Of a stretch of 64,000 nucleotides of DNA, positions 43,471-54,087 are shown piece by piece (position 1 is the first letter of the stretch; each line of letters starts with the position of its first letter). Position numbers and translations under genes: made by a program. Under the pieces are notes generated by a model. That model was given only the letters and a program-made list of their open reading frames with translations, searched no databases and was not told the origin of the DNA. The DNA lies in contig JAUIMM010000088.1 in NCBI GenBank assembly GCA_031769625.1, forward strand, positions 5,595,501 to 5,659,500, written 5' to 3'. The DNA comes from Taudactylus pleione. Its lineage: Eukaryota > Chordata > Amphibia > Anura > Myobatrachidae.

Positions 43471-43949
43471 CCTATTTAAAAGTTATTAAATCTTTATTGG
43501 TTTGCTTTAAATATTGTTTACAATATATCCCAATGGTGAAATAGTAAAATATAGTAAGTGTCGAGAAATAGAAAATGTGTATTGAAATTTGTTACAAAGC
43601 CTGTGGCTGCTGTGTTCTCTCTGTTCTTGTAGTACAATAAAGGCTTAATAGCCCTCAATAAATTATATATTTTATGTCATTAGAAACACATACATCTCTT
43701 TGCATTACTATTCCACAATAAAGGAAAAACTATTTAATCCATAGTATCCTTTTTTCCTGTGTCTTGTCTGCTTATCTCACAGTAGTTTGACTATAATAAC
43801 AGACGCTAAAGAATGCTGGGAAACATTGTAACTATTTCCAAATCTTAATGTAGCAATGTAGTGAAATGATACACTGACATCTATCAATACAACACTTGAT
43901 CTAGTCTGTGTGCGCTATTTTCTGGCTCCTTTACATCACAGTAGAGCTG
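43471..43949. other. Stretch without recognised features
   Basis: AT-rich, no frame above 60 codons, no terminal repeats seen. Confidence 0.5.
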
Positions 43950-44074
43950 CTTATACATCTATGCCAAAGGAGCCCCCTATACACTTTATGTCACAGTAAA
44001 GCCCCCTATACACTTTATGTCACAGTAGAGCCCCTTATCACGTTACACCACGGTAGAGCCGCTTATACATGTAA
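43950..44074. repeat. About 29-bp tandem repeat, left part
   Basis: Units CACAGTAGAGCCCCTTATAC with ACTTTATGT spacer. The array resumes at 49474 on the far side of the 5.4-kb element, showing that the element inserted into it. Confidence 0.8.
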
Positions 44075-44659
44075 CTCCACAGCAGGCTTGGACTGGGCTG
44101 CCGGGGAATCGGGTATTTCCCCGGTGGGCCCTACTGCAATGTGGCCACGCCCATTTCTGCGAGGAGGCGGGGCTTAGCACACGGCGATCGAGAGTGTTGG
44201 GGGGGGGGTTATGTTGCTGTCAGGCAGAGCCAGGGCAGCAGCAGATGAGCAGCAGCAGTGCTGCTGTCTATATCAAGTTTTGCTAGGGAGAGCTGGCAGG
44301 CTCTAACAACAGGCCACCTGACAACACTCCGAGCAGGGGGCTAAGCTACACGGAGCTGAGCAGGGGGCGGGGCTGAATGGGACTTTACATGGGCGGGGCT
44401 AAACAGGGGGCGGAGTTACACGGGATTAGAGAGATTGGAAAATGCTGCTATCAGAGAGGGAGATGGAAGGAAGCTGCTGCACAGCCAAGCCTGGCCCACC
44501 CGGAGACAGAACTTTGCTGCTGATAAGGTATGTGTCATCTGTCCATATGTGTGTGACTTGCATGTGAGCTTCCTTTGTGAATGCTGGGGAAGAATCAGGG
44601 GTTGCGTGTGTGTGGTGTGTATGTGTGTGTCAGGGGGTGGTGGGGGTTGAAGTAGTGGG

Positions 44660-45110
44660 AGAAGCAGATTGGCATAATGGTAGAAGTCTAGGGCAGGCCC
44701 GGCAGGGGTGTCTTTAGAGAGGAGGGGGCCCGTGTGCATCCTCCGTCACAGGCCCCCTCCTCTCACCCCGGCAGCCGACTTACGTGGCTGGCCACCGCAG
44801 AATCAGTAGACTCTGGGCACTAGAGTGTGCCCAGAGTCTACTGTGAATGCGCAGATCGCTGGAGAAATGGTGCGTCTGCCATTTTCCCAGCGATTTCCTC
44901 ACAGCTCATGCGCAAAACACCAGTAGAATGGCCATTTTCCAGCGTTTTGAGCAACGCTTGGAGACCAGATGTGGAACCTGGGAGAGGTAAGTTTTGATAT
45001 TATCGGTGACAGGTGTGTGGTGCGGGCCCACCCTGCACCCATTATAGATACGCCCCTGGCATGAGGGGGCCCTGAGGCAGGGTCATATCTACCCCTTGGC
45101 CAGGATGACA
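44660..45110. repeat. Partial relatives of the CAGGGGTGT element
   Basis: GGCAGGGGTGTCTTTAGA (44701) and TAGATACGCCCCTGGC (45045) resemble the ends of the element at 5560. GGCAGGGTCATATCTACCCC (45079) repeats the theme. The GACTCTGGGCAC...GTGCCCAGAGTC hairpin (about 44809-44839) lies inside. Confidence 0.5.
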
Positions 45111-45720
45111 TTCGCACAGAGGGGGGGTGTCGCCGGGGTTTAAAATCACCTATATGTGTATTCCCTACGCAACAACACTGCCCACCAAAAAAATTGTACT
45201 GTGTGAAGAAGGCACAGGGAGCTAGGACTTGGAGGGGACACTGATTGTTGCCTGGAAAGGCATGACGTCACTGTGTGCCCAGCCACTGCAGCCAGTGACC
45301 GGGAGTCCGGGTCATGGAGAGATCACTACCATTAAGTGGTGCGGTGCTGCCCGCACAACCATGGCACAGGGTGAGGACCACAGAAAATTTTTATCAACAC
45401 CTATGGGAAGTTGCTGTGTAAATGCATGTTAAGGTGAGCAGGCAGTGGACTCCACCGTACATGGTGTCCTGTCTGCATCCCAGACCATGGTAGACAGTGA
45501 TGGCTGGACGTGTATTTGGGGAGGAGTGAAGGAGGTTGGCAGCGCTGTCACGTGCCCAGTCTCATCTTCTCTTCTTCCTACAGAAACCACAAGACGCCAG
45601 CAGCAGTGACACCACCAGCACGGGGTGCTGCAAAATCTCTGAGTTTACAGCAGATCCTCCTTACGTGCTGCGATAGAAGGTAATCCTCCTCATCACTGTG
45701 CGAGAGATGTGTGTGTCAGT
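45111..45720. other. Unassigned interior of the 5.4-kb element
   Basis: GC-moderate sequence with short frames only (45229-45432 plus). No domain. Confidence 0.4.
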
Positions 45721-45786
45721 AATAAGCCCACAGTACTGGCACATACATCACATCATGTGATGTATGTTCCAGTACTGTGGGCTTAT
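45721..45786. repeat. 66-bp near-perfect palindrome
   Basis: AATAAGCCCACAGTACTGG and CCAGTACTGTGGGCTTATT enclose CATACATCACATCATGTGAT. Only one internal mismatch plus the exact centre interrupts pairing. Confidence 0.85.
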
Positions 45787-45823
45787 TTCCGACTCATTAA
45801 TTACAGATATTGTGTAATTATTA

Positions 45824-46028
45824 GGGCCACATTTATCAACGAGTTTTATCACTCAAAACGAGTGATAAAACTCACTGTGTATGATAAATGGTGCTCCAGC
45901 CAATCAGCTCCCAACTGTCATTTTTCAAACAGATGATAGTTGGGAGCTGATTGGCTGGAGCACCATTATCATACGTAGCGAGTTTATCACTCCTTTTGAG
46001 TGATAAAACTTGTTGATAAATGAGGCCC
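45824..46028. mobile_element. Palindromic MITE with TA flanks
   Basis: The arms start GGGCCACATTTATCAACGAG and end CTTGTTGATAAATGAGGCCC. GAGTGATAAAACTC hairpins lie within each arm, and GGTGCTCCAGCCAATCAGCT pairs with AGCTGATTGGCTGGAGCACC. TA stands on both sides, fitting a Tc1/mariner-type MITE, though TA alone is weak evidence. Confidence 0.75.
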
Positions 46029-46399
46029 TATAAGTGCTAGCATGCCAGGCTTACGCTTAGAAGACAGAGGCTAGATAGACAGTCACCAGATGTGGACATT
46101 AGACCCCACTAAAGGTGACTTGCACGACACCCTCTGATTGTCCGCAAATAACACTTGCTTGTGTGTTTCCCCCATTGCATCTTACTCTGCTGGATCTCTC
46201 TTCTGAGTTTACAGGAACACATTACAACCACTCACTGGTGGTGCTCGTGGGGATGGTTTGTGGTGGTAGTGGGGCGGGGGGTTTGAGGGGCCACCTGTCC
46301 CTTACTTTGCCAGAGAGCAGTTTGGGGAGTGAGGGCAGCAGTGTGAGGGGAGCTTTGAGAGGCACAAGGGGTGAAATGTGAGGTGTGATGGGGCAGTGT

Positions 46400-46488
46400 A
46401 AAGGTGCCCATCCATTTGTAGATGCGGGGACGACGATGTCATAATCGTGCAATCGTTCAGTATTATCGGCAAGTGGATGGGCACCTTA
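46400..46488. mobile_element. Tiny MITE with AAGGTGCCCATCCA ends
   Basis: AAGGTGCCCATCCATTTG pairs with CAAGTGGATGGGCACCTT; the interior holds GTCATAATCGTGCAATCGTT. It is related in its tip (AAGGTGC) to the MITE at 9513. No target duplication was identified. Confidence 0.7.
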
Positions 46489-46664
46489 AGCTGTGTGAAG
46501 AGTGATCTGCTGGGTGAGCAGAGAAATGTGTGATAGGGCAGTAACAGTGGATTATACATTATTGAGCTCTATGGACTTGCTGAGACCCTGTGGGCTTAAA
46601 CTCTTAATTTGGAATATCCATGCTTCCCTTCTGCAAAGTCGGTTATATCCATTGCCCCTCTCAC

Positions 46665-47520
46665 CGGGGTTGGGTATGAAATCCCGGCTGTCGGGATGCT
46701 GCAGGTCAGAATACCGACAGCGGCATCCCGACAACCAGAATCCCAACACCCATAGGGAAGAATGGTAAGTATTTTCCTTCCCCCTACCCTAACCCTCCCT
46801 CCCCGGTGTCTAACCCTAACCTACCCCCCTAGTGCCTAAGTCTAACCTCCCCGCTCCCTAATCCTAACACCCCCTCCCTGGTGCCTAAACCTAACCTCCC
46901 TCCCCACACCCTAATCCTAACATCCCCTCTCTGGTGCCTAAACCTAACCTCTCCCTCCTCACACCCTAACCCTCCCCCTAGTGCCTAAACCTAACCTCTC
47001 CCTCCCCGCACACCTAATCCTAACACCCCCTCCCTGGTGCCTAAACCTAACCTCTCCCTCCTCACACCCTAACCCTCCCCCTAGTGCCTAAACCTAACCT
47101 CTCCCTCCCCGCACACCTAATCCTAACACCCCCTCCCTGGTGCCTAAACCTAACCTCTCCCTCCTCGCACCCTAACCCTAACACTCCCCCTAGTGCCTAA
47201 ACCTAACCTCTCCCTCCCCGCACCCTAATCCTAACATCCCCATCCTGGTGCCTAAACCTAACACTCCCCCTAGTGCCTAAACCTAACCTCTACCTCCCCA
47301 CACCCTAATCCTAACTATCCCTCCCTGCTGCCTAACCCTAACCCTCCACCTAGTACCTAACCCTAATCCCGCTACCTAATCCTAATCTCCCCCTAACACC
47401 CCGATACTTACCTTAGGGATGCCGGTGATCGAGATACTGGTGCTGGGATCCTGACCTGTCGGGATTTCGGCGGCGGTATTCAGACTGTCGGCATCCAGCA
47501 CGCTGGGATGCCAACTACAT
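46665..47520. mobile_element. Palindrome-ended element with long telomere-like array, copy 2
   Basis: The left end GTATGAAATCCCGGCTGTCG carries a hairpin (CGGGATGC...GCATCCCG); the right end has GTCGGGATTTCGGCGG and ACTGTCGGCATCC. From 46785 to 47395 runs a 25-35 bp array of CTAACCCTAACC / GTGCCTAAACCTAACC / CCTCCCTCC units. The array is telomere-like by composition but irregular, and lies between transposon ends. Confidence 0.8.
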
Positions 47521-47819
47521 CCCCTCTTACCGTTTCCTTTATCTGTTCTTTAGCTTTAATAGGAACTGCCATATGTCCAAATACACTATGGGGATTCATG
47601 TTTTTCATGCTTTTCAAGCCTCTAGTAGATAGCGAGCATGATATCTGGAGTCTTTCCACAATAACATGTAAACAGAAGTAGCCCAGTGACACACAAAGGG
47701 GTTTATAAACACAGTATATATCTATTAGTTGCAATGATCCGCCATTCCTTGCTTATATTATTCGATTGCAATCTGGTGCCCTCCGCATAAATCCTTAGAA
47801 TAAGGAAATAAGTAACATA
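47521..47819. other. Unassigned interior of the 5.4-kb element
   Basis: AT-rich, no features recognised. Confidence 0.4.
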
Positions 47820-48328
47820 GGGCCTGATTCATGCACGGATCGCAACTACAAAAGCGCACGCAGACAGACGATGGTTGTGTACTGTGCATGCGTATTCATC
47901 ACAGTGTGCGTGCGCGAAGGTAGCTCTGCGATCGCATTGCGATTAAGCAGACCCATTGCTGAATGAGTGACAGGCTGTGAGCGTTTGGGGTGGTGATGGA
48001 GGGGGGCAGAGAAACGCATGCGTGCCTGTCTGTTTGAACGCTGTTACAGGGCTGTACATAAATTAGCCACTGCAACGGCATACGCAGCTTGAGTACTCAT
48101 TACGTGCAGAAAGCAAGTTATAAGTAAGGTCTGACCTGCTATAATTGTGCATGAGGCTCTGATGGTACTCAATGTTACCGATGTTTCCACTGGAATGCAA
48201 GGTATTACGGATGGGAGAAAGGGGAAGTGGGCGTTTTTATGTTGGCCTGCGACAGCATTGCGATTGCAAACTTTAGCATACTTTCACAGCAGAACTGCGT
48301 GCGCGATTGCTACCGCTGAATCAGGCCC
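47820..48328. mobile_element. Harbinger-type MITE, subfamily 2 (509 bp)
   Basis: Ends GGGCCTGATTCATGCACG and CGCTGAATCAGGCCC; flanks ATA (47817-47819 and 48329-48331). The interior shares GAGTGACAGGCTGTGAGCGT and TGTCTGTTTGAACG with 42058-42915. Confidence 0.8.
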
Positions 48329-48504
48329 ATAGTCTCTCCTGGGGTGGCACTTGGGTCGACTTAACAAATAATTCACAATCATCTTGTTAAATATCAACCT
48401 TTCAGAATCTGTTTACTTAGTTCTTTCGTCTGTATCCTATTGATATTCAACAAGATGACTATGTAAATTATTTGATAAGTCGGTCCGAGTGGCCATCCAA
48501 CAAA

Positions 48505-49346
48505 GGCCCGTATTCAATGTGAGCTGAGCCGCGATACTTTAACGCGGCCCGGACTTTCCGCCGACTTCGCCTGTTTTGGAGGCGGAAAAGTATCGCGGCC
48601 GTCCAGGCTTTACCCCGTATTCAATATGAAAGTACGCGTAAACGGGACCCGGCGATACTAAAACAAGCAGAAAGTACTGTCAATTTTGGGGAAATCAGCC
48701 TGACACCCCCCAAATGATGCTCTGACATGGGGTTCCCTATGGTACCCCCCGATTTGGCTTGCTGAAGGTATTTAGTGTTTTTAAATGGGCTCAATTGTTA
48801 CTAAATAGCATTTTTCTATACCTGATGCAGAATAGTATTTTGGAGTTTTTTTTCAAGAAAATAACTTATCCCAGCAAATTTGGGGTACTTGAAAATGGGG
48901 GTGTCAGCATATTTAAAAGTTGCTAAAGTGAAGTTGAAAAAATCGTGAAAAATCAACCTGCTGCAAGCACTTGCAATCAAAAAAACACTTGGGGCATACT
49001 TGAGGACCCCCCAGAGTCAAGTTCGCTAGTTTTTAACTTTGTACCCCAACATTTTTTTTTTTCGCCCCCTTTTTCAAAGTAAATTTTTGGGGTGTCCTTA
49101 AGTGTTTTTTTTTAAAATTTTTGACACAGATTACCTTTGGGGGACTGTCTGAAGGCTGCACGGGGGCACCCGCAACGTTGCACCCCAAAACCCCAATTCT
49201 GCACTTTTTTCCGCCTGCCATTCATAGGCGATCCTTTACCGCCTATTACACTTGAATACGGGGTAAAAGCAAAACTGGTGATAATGACGTCATCGGCGGT
49301 AAAGTATCGCGGATCCGGACTTAACGCCTCAAATTGAATATGGCCC
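48505..49346. mobile_element. Non-autonomous element with GGCCCGTATTCAA ends
   Basis: Left GGCCCGTATTCAATGTGAG and right TCAAATTGAATATGGCCC form inverted ends; subterminal CCCCGTATTCAATAT / TTGAATACGGGGTAA and AAGTATCGCGG motifs are also inverted. The interior is AT-rich and non-coding with long T and A runs near 48845 and 49050. Target duplication not clear. Confidence 0.7.
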
Positions 49347-49473
49347 ATAGTATTTTTTGGATGGCCATGCCCATTCAGTTGACAACACCAACAAAGTAGC
49401 TGGTCACACCCCTTCAGCGGGCCCCTACCATTGCAATCCCCTGGTGGGCCCTTCATGCCCCAGTCCAACACTG

Positions 49474-49550
49474 CTCCACAGTAGAGCCCCTGTTACACAT
49501 TATGCTATGGTATAGCCTCTTATACACATATACCATGGTAGAGCCTCATT
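49474..49550. repeat. About 29-bp tandem repeat, right part
   Basis: CTCCACAGTAGAGCCCCTGT and TGGTAGAGCCTCATTC continue the array interrupted at 44082. Confidence 0.75.
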
Positions 49551-50300
49551 CTGCCACCCCATTACTCCTCCTCATTCCTCCTCCTCATTCTTCCTTTTCA
49601 TCAATCCTCCTCCTAATTCCTCCTTCTCATCATTCTTCCTCCTCCCACTTCCTCCCAGGAGCAGCTACGGAAAGGATCCTGACTGTGCCCGGTGGAAATC
49701 CAGTACCTGCAGGAGATGGGGAGGGGAGCAGGTGCATCCGGCAGAGAAGGAGCTGGGCACACAGCTAATATTATACATTGTGGCGCCCAGTGGACAGCCA
49801 ATGTTGGCAGCACATACATGGGTGAAGGTGGCCAGTTTTGCCCACAGGGCATGTGCACTCTGTGCGAGTGCACCGGCCGCATCACCCTAGTTATGGCTGT
49901 GTCTTTTAGGATTCTCAGAAGGATTCATATGTTGTATATTATAGGTAAATTTGTTTCCTATATAGGTATAAAGTGACTGTAAGTGACATTAATATCATGC
50001 ACCTAGCTCTCCTGTTGGTGTTTATGGTCTCAGTGGAGTAGCAGGTAGCACCTCGTATTTTACAAAACACATTGCCCTTTAGCAAATTGGACATTGAAAT
50101 CTTTCTTTTCCAATATGCTAAACTGTCAGATTATTTCCAATCTTCAATGTCAATGACCACTGTCTTGTTTCAGGTTTTTAACTGAGCAATGACTGTCCCT
50201 ACTTCTGTGGCATTAAGGATCTTATTTCCTTTAATTGTAGCAGTTAAACCAACTTTTGTGGCTCCCGCGTTTATGTACCACATAGTGGCCAACTTTCTGG
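49551..50300. other. Pyrimidine-rich tract and unassigned sequence
   Basis: 49555-49655 is a CTCCTCCTCATTC-type tract. CACCCTAGTTATGGCTGTG near 49885 resembles the right end of the MITE at 52121-52394 in decayed form. Nothing else recognised. Confidence 0.4.
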
Positions 50301-50309
50301 CTGCCCTCT

Positions 50310-50585
50310 CCCTCTCTATGGTCGTGTAGAATGGCTATGGGAATTGAGTTGCCAATGCCATATTCCTTGCTTACGGGACCCCCCAAAATGGTCACAACAT
50401 GCCTGCATTTCTTGCCGACACTCCCTGTTACCTCCCCAAATACTCCCTGACTGTAAATCACACTGCGAGTAACTATGGTAATATACCTTGATGCATGCAC
50501 AGTGTGCCTTAGATGCATGCGCAGACAGCTGATAATGGCTCAACTCCAAATATATCAGTATAGCGTACAATGTTGAATCTGGCCC
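50310..50585. mobile_element. Harbinger-type MITE, subfamily 1, partial
   Basis: GTAGAATGGCTATGGGAATT, TTGATGCATGCACAG, GATGCATGCGCAGACAGCTG and the end TTGAATCTGGCCC follow the order seen at 13904-14370. The left part is missing. Confidence 0.55.
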
Positions 50586-52112
50586 AGAGTCAAGTGTGAC
50601 AAAGATATTGCATGGTCAGAACTTTCAGCAGTTGTTTCCACATATATTTTTTGGAGAATTGCAGCTGCTTGGCCTAGACATATTCAGTTATAATTTTGGC
50701 AGTGCAGGATTCCAAAGCAGCTACTAAGAAATCATATTCCGGTGTAAAATTTTGCAGCATTGCCTTTGCAACCTCCACATCATCCACTATTGAAGTTAAT
50801 TGCTGGAATATTGGCAGCATTCTGTTTATGTACTCATGTCATTGCATGCACTCAATTTTGTTCCATACAGAGTACAACTCAAGTTGATTATCCTCATCAG
50901 GCCTTTATCTTCATAAAACATCTTCAAAAATGGATTATTGAGTAAATATTTTGTTGCCCAGCTAAACCAATGGTTCCCATTGCTCTATCTACATCATTGA
51001 CATTTGGATTGTCACCAGGATCATTTGTGACTTTCCAAAGATTTTCCAGCTTAAGTTGCAAACTTCTATGTGGCATAATTTTCTGAGCCTGCCAGCTTGG
51101 CAAACTTCTGCTTGCACTTGCACTGTACATCTTCTATACAGCACGTGACTAAAGAACTTTCTGCATTGATCTTTATTTTTTTTCACTCTCTGGTACCACA
51201 GATTGAATCACTCTATTCTCCTTTTGCCAGTGCCCGGGCTCATAGCTTATTGAGATCAGTATGTACAACAGGTGGGGGTGTAGGTGTAAGACCACAAGAG
51301 GTGACTTACCAGATGACTGGCTTATTATGCAGGTAAGTGTAACAGCGGTAACACAGCAGTTCAGTAAGACATATCTAGTGGAAATAGGCTTGTGTGCAGA
51401 CATGCAATGTCTCACAGCCACAGGCTCTGATAGTAGCTGAGAACATCACCAGGCTTGTGACTCCCCCATGTACGGAGTGCTGCAGGGGACAAGAGTGCTT
51501 AGTTCTCAAAAAAAGTAAAAAAACAGCAGGCATTTTTAGTGGGATTACTTACAGTGCAGAAATGCACACTTTCATTAAAAAAAAAAATCACAAAAATATT
51601 ATATATATATCACTAAAAACTCTTTATTGAATTAAAGATAATGGCTCTGATAATCCACCCAAGTCTCTTGCATACATTTAGTTGGATAATGTGAAGATTA
51701 TACAGATTATTTTTATTGTCTTTTCGGACTAAAACACCTGGATAATGTTTTATATAGTATTTACTTACTAATGTCAAACCACAATATTTTCTTATGATTA
51801 TTATTACAATTATTATATTAATAATGTATATTCCCCTAGATACCACTCTTGGAATCCCCGTCATGTTAATGACACATCCATCCTAACTGTGAATTCTCTT
51901 GGCATCGCTGCCAGACTGAGGATGACATCTTCTGTTCACTCAGGTGAATCCGTCTAATTGGGAAGATAAAAAATACTTTGAATTCTCCAGCCATGGATGC
52001 ATGAAGAATTGCACACGTGGGAATGGTAAGGGTCACATCTTCTGCTCTGTATTAAATTGATTGTACTCCTTTGTACAACCATAGTTAGATAGGCAGCCCA
52101 TTACATTTGTAT
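50586..52112. other. Stretch without recognised features
   Basis: AT-rich DNA; no frame above 83 codons and no known motif. Confidence 0.5.
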
Positions 52113-52120
52113 GTGCTCAA

Positions 52121-52394
52121 CAGAGCCATAACTAGACTTTTTGGTGCCCTGTGCCAGAAAGAGCATTGCCCCCCCATTTTTAAAATAGGGACATAAGACC
52201 CGAAACAGGGCCATGACCTCATGGGGAAGGGCCAGGGAAGAGATAGGGGAGACCAGGAGATGCTGGTGATAAAAGAGGAGGAAGCTACAAGTGAGAATGA
52301 TAATAACCAGAAAATTGACAGGCCAGAAATGCACCCCCTGCCCTGCGGTGCCCTGTGCCATGGCACTGGTCGCACTACCCTAGTTACGGCCCTG
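52121..52394. mobile_element. hAT-type MITE with exact 8-bp duplication (274 bp)
   Basis: Ends CAGAGCCATAACTAGAC and CTAGTTACGGCCCTG pair as inverted repeats; both flanks are GTGCTCAA (52113-52120 and 52395-52402). The 106-codon frame on the minus strand lies within the MITE and lacks a domain. A partial relative is at 55815-56053. Confidence 0.9.
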
Positions 52395-52402
52395 GTGCTC
52401 AA

Positions 52403-53480
52403 CACATGTACATTGTTATATCCAGTGCTTAGTAGGTGTGAACTGAATTAATTTAATCATGACCTGTGTTATTCATATTGACAGAACCTATTGGTAGTGA
52501 AGGGTATCAGCGGACGTGAGATGGATGCCAGTCCACACGAAGACATACAGTAGCTGAACCCACTAGCTGGTTTGATATGGAATAGGAACAGTATGGTGAA
52601 CAGAGCATGGAATGCACAGCAGTAAAACTGGGGTGCTGTGCTTGTATGCAGAGGTAGAAAGATGCAGGCCCATTCATTTTGTACTTACAGATGTGTCCAC
52701 ATACAGCTATCCTCATATCGTGACCAACAGCCACAGCAAATTCCCCACACACGTTTTCATAAATTATTTATCTTATACTCATCATTAATGTGAAAACAAT
52801 GCTTGTTTACCCTGTCATTGGGGCTTGCAATGTATGCAGTGCTGTGTGCCATTCAGATGCTAACCTGAGAAAAAGGCAGAAGACTAATGACCGATACCCA
52901 CCTGCATTTTTTTTTATTTAAATGTGGGATTCGGTGTTAGTAAGGCACCAGATTCACTATTACACCCTTTCTACCTTCCTTGCCGCTTCTGTCTCCTCCT
53001 TTGCTCATCCCTCTCTTTCTATTTCCATCTTTCTCTTCACCACTGTTTATTAATGCCGTATGCATGACTAATTATGCAAGAGGCAGATCTTCCAGTAAGA
53101 GCTGTTCCTTGTGAAGAGAGGACTTCCAAGTTTATGACCCGTGCATGCATGAGCCGCCGGGGACATTGGGAGGAATCCTATTGGATCCCTCTCAGAGAAG
53201 TCTCCAGTAAGAACCCATAGGCTTCTATTAGGCAATGTGGACAAGAAATGAAAGTGATCTCATTGCTAACGGTGTAACATAAAAGATTTAATATAAAACA
53301 AGAATTTAATATAAAAACAAATATACTTTCTTCATAAAAACTTAAAGTGCATACATTACTTACAAAATGAGTAAGCATAAAAGCATGTATAATTAGCTCA
53401 AGCAGAAAGCATAAAAAATATATAGTTCCTACCATAAGGTAGCTGTGAGTGTCACTCCAGGTCTAAAAAGCAGGGATTCC
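52403..53480. other. Stretch without recognised features
   Basis: No domain, termini or tandem array identified. Confidence 0.5.
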
Positions 53481-53555
53481 GGACAACACCCTATGAAGGA
53501 CTTTATTACATGTCACACAATGAATATTATTTATTTTATTGAATGTAGTTGTGGA

Positions 53556-53595
<40 letters not shown>

Positions 53596-53870
53596 CCGCA
53601 CTTCCAGAGCCTTAAAAACACGAATGTCAGAACATCTAAGAAACATCAAAAAAAGGTCTGGAAACCCATTCATTGGCGGATCACTTTAAAAACAAACATG
53701 CCTGCTCACAAGATCAGATTATCAACTTTATGGGTATATAAAATGTAAAGAGTGATTGGAGGAACAGGGACAAAGAGACAAGACTTGCCCAGAGAGAAAT
53801 GGATTGGATCCATAAATTAAAGACACTAGTCCCTGATGGTCTAAATAAAGACTTTGAATTAAAACGGTTC
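53481..53870 (+). pseudogene. Penelope-like GIY-YIG endonuclease tail
   Basis: The plus strand encodes KDFITCHT and YFIECSCGL (53500-53560), the Cys-containing lead-in of the Penelope endonuclease, then after an AT repeat IGRTSRALKTRMSEHLRNIK (53591-53650) and SGNPFIGGS. The GIY-YIG motif is therefore split by about 38 bases of (AT)n, which changes the frame: the upstream frame runs into TAG at 53592 and the downstream frame differs by two. A Lys/Glu-rich C-terminal stretch with stops continues to about 53870. The reverse transcriptase domain is absent. Confidence 0.82.
53557..53593. repeat. (AT)n microsatellite inside the GIY-YIG coding remnant
   Basis: The repeat sits exactly where codons for the Y-V/I-G part of the motif (TAT ATA GGC) would be, so expansion of a native TATATA stretch is a simple explanation. 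Confidence 0.9.
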
Positions 53871-53878
53871 CTCTAAAT

Positions 53879-54079
53879 CAGTGGTTCTCAAACTCAGTCC
53901 TCAGGACCCCACACAGGTCACATTTTCCAGGTCACCCAGCAGATGCACAGGTGTATTCTTTACTCACTGATACATTTTAAAAGATCCACAGGTGGAGCTA
54001 ATTATTTCACTGATTCTGTGAGGAGACCAGGAAAACATGCACTGTTTGGGGTCCTGAGGACAGAGTTTGAGAACCTGTG
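53879..54079. mobile_element. hAT-type MITE with CAGTGGTTCTCAAAC ends (201 bp)
   Basis: Left end CAGTGGTTCTCAAACTCAGT, right end GTTTGAGAACCTGTG; both flanks CTCTAAAT (53871-53878 and 54080-54087), exact. CAGTGGTTCTCAAAC is the tip typical of Charlie-like hAT elements. It inserted into the end of the Penelope-like remnant. Confidence 0.92.
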
Positions 54080-54087
54080 CTCTAAAT

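Larger units (their letters stand above)
44083..49473. mobile_element. 5.4-kb hAT-type element without transposase
   Basis: Left end CAGGCTTGGACTGGGCTG and right end CAGTCCAACACTG form an inverted pair (consensus CAGTGTTGGACTGG). The flanks are CTCCACAG at 44075-44082 and 49474-49481, an exact 8-bp duplication. Near both ends lie CCGGTGGGCCCT and CTGGTGGGCCCTT blocks. The interior holds nested elements (45824-46028, 46400-46488, 46665-47520, 47820-48328, 48505-49346) and no transposase frame. Removing them leaves a core of a few kilobases of unassigned sequence. Confidence 0.88.

Noticed and set aside
46785..47395. True telomere or chromosome end
   Set aside because: The array is irregular, short, flanked by transposon ends and embedded in a larger element with continuing sequence on both sides.
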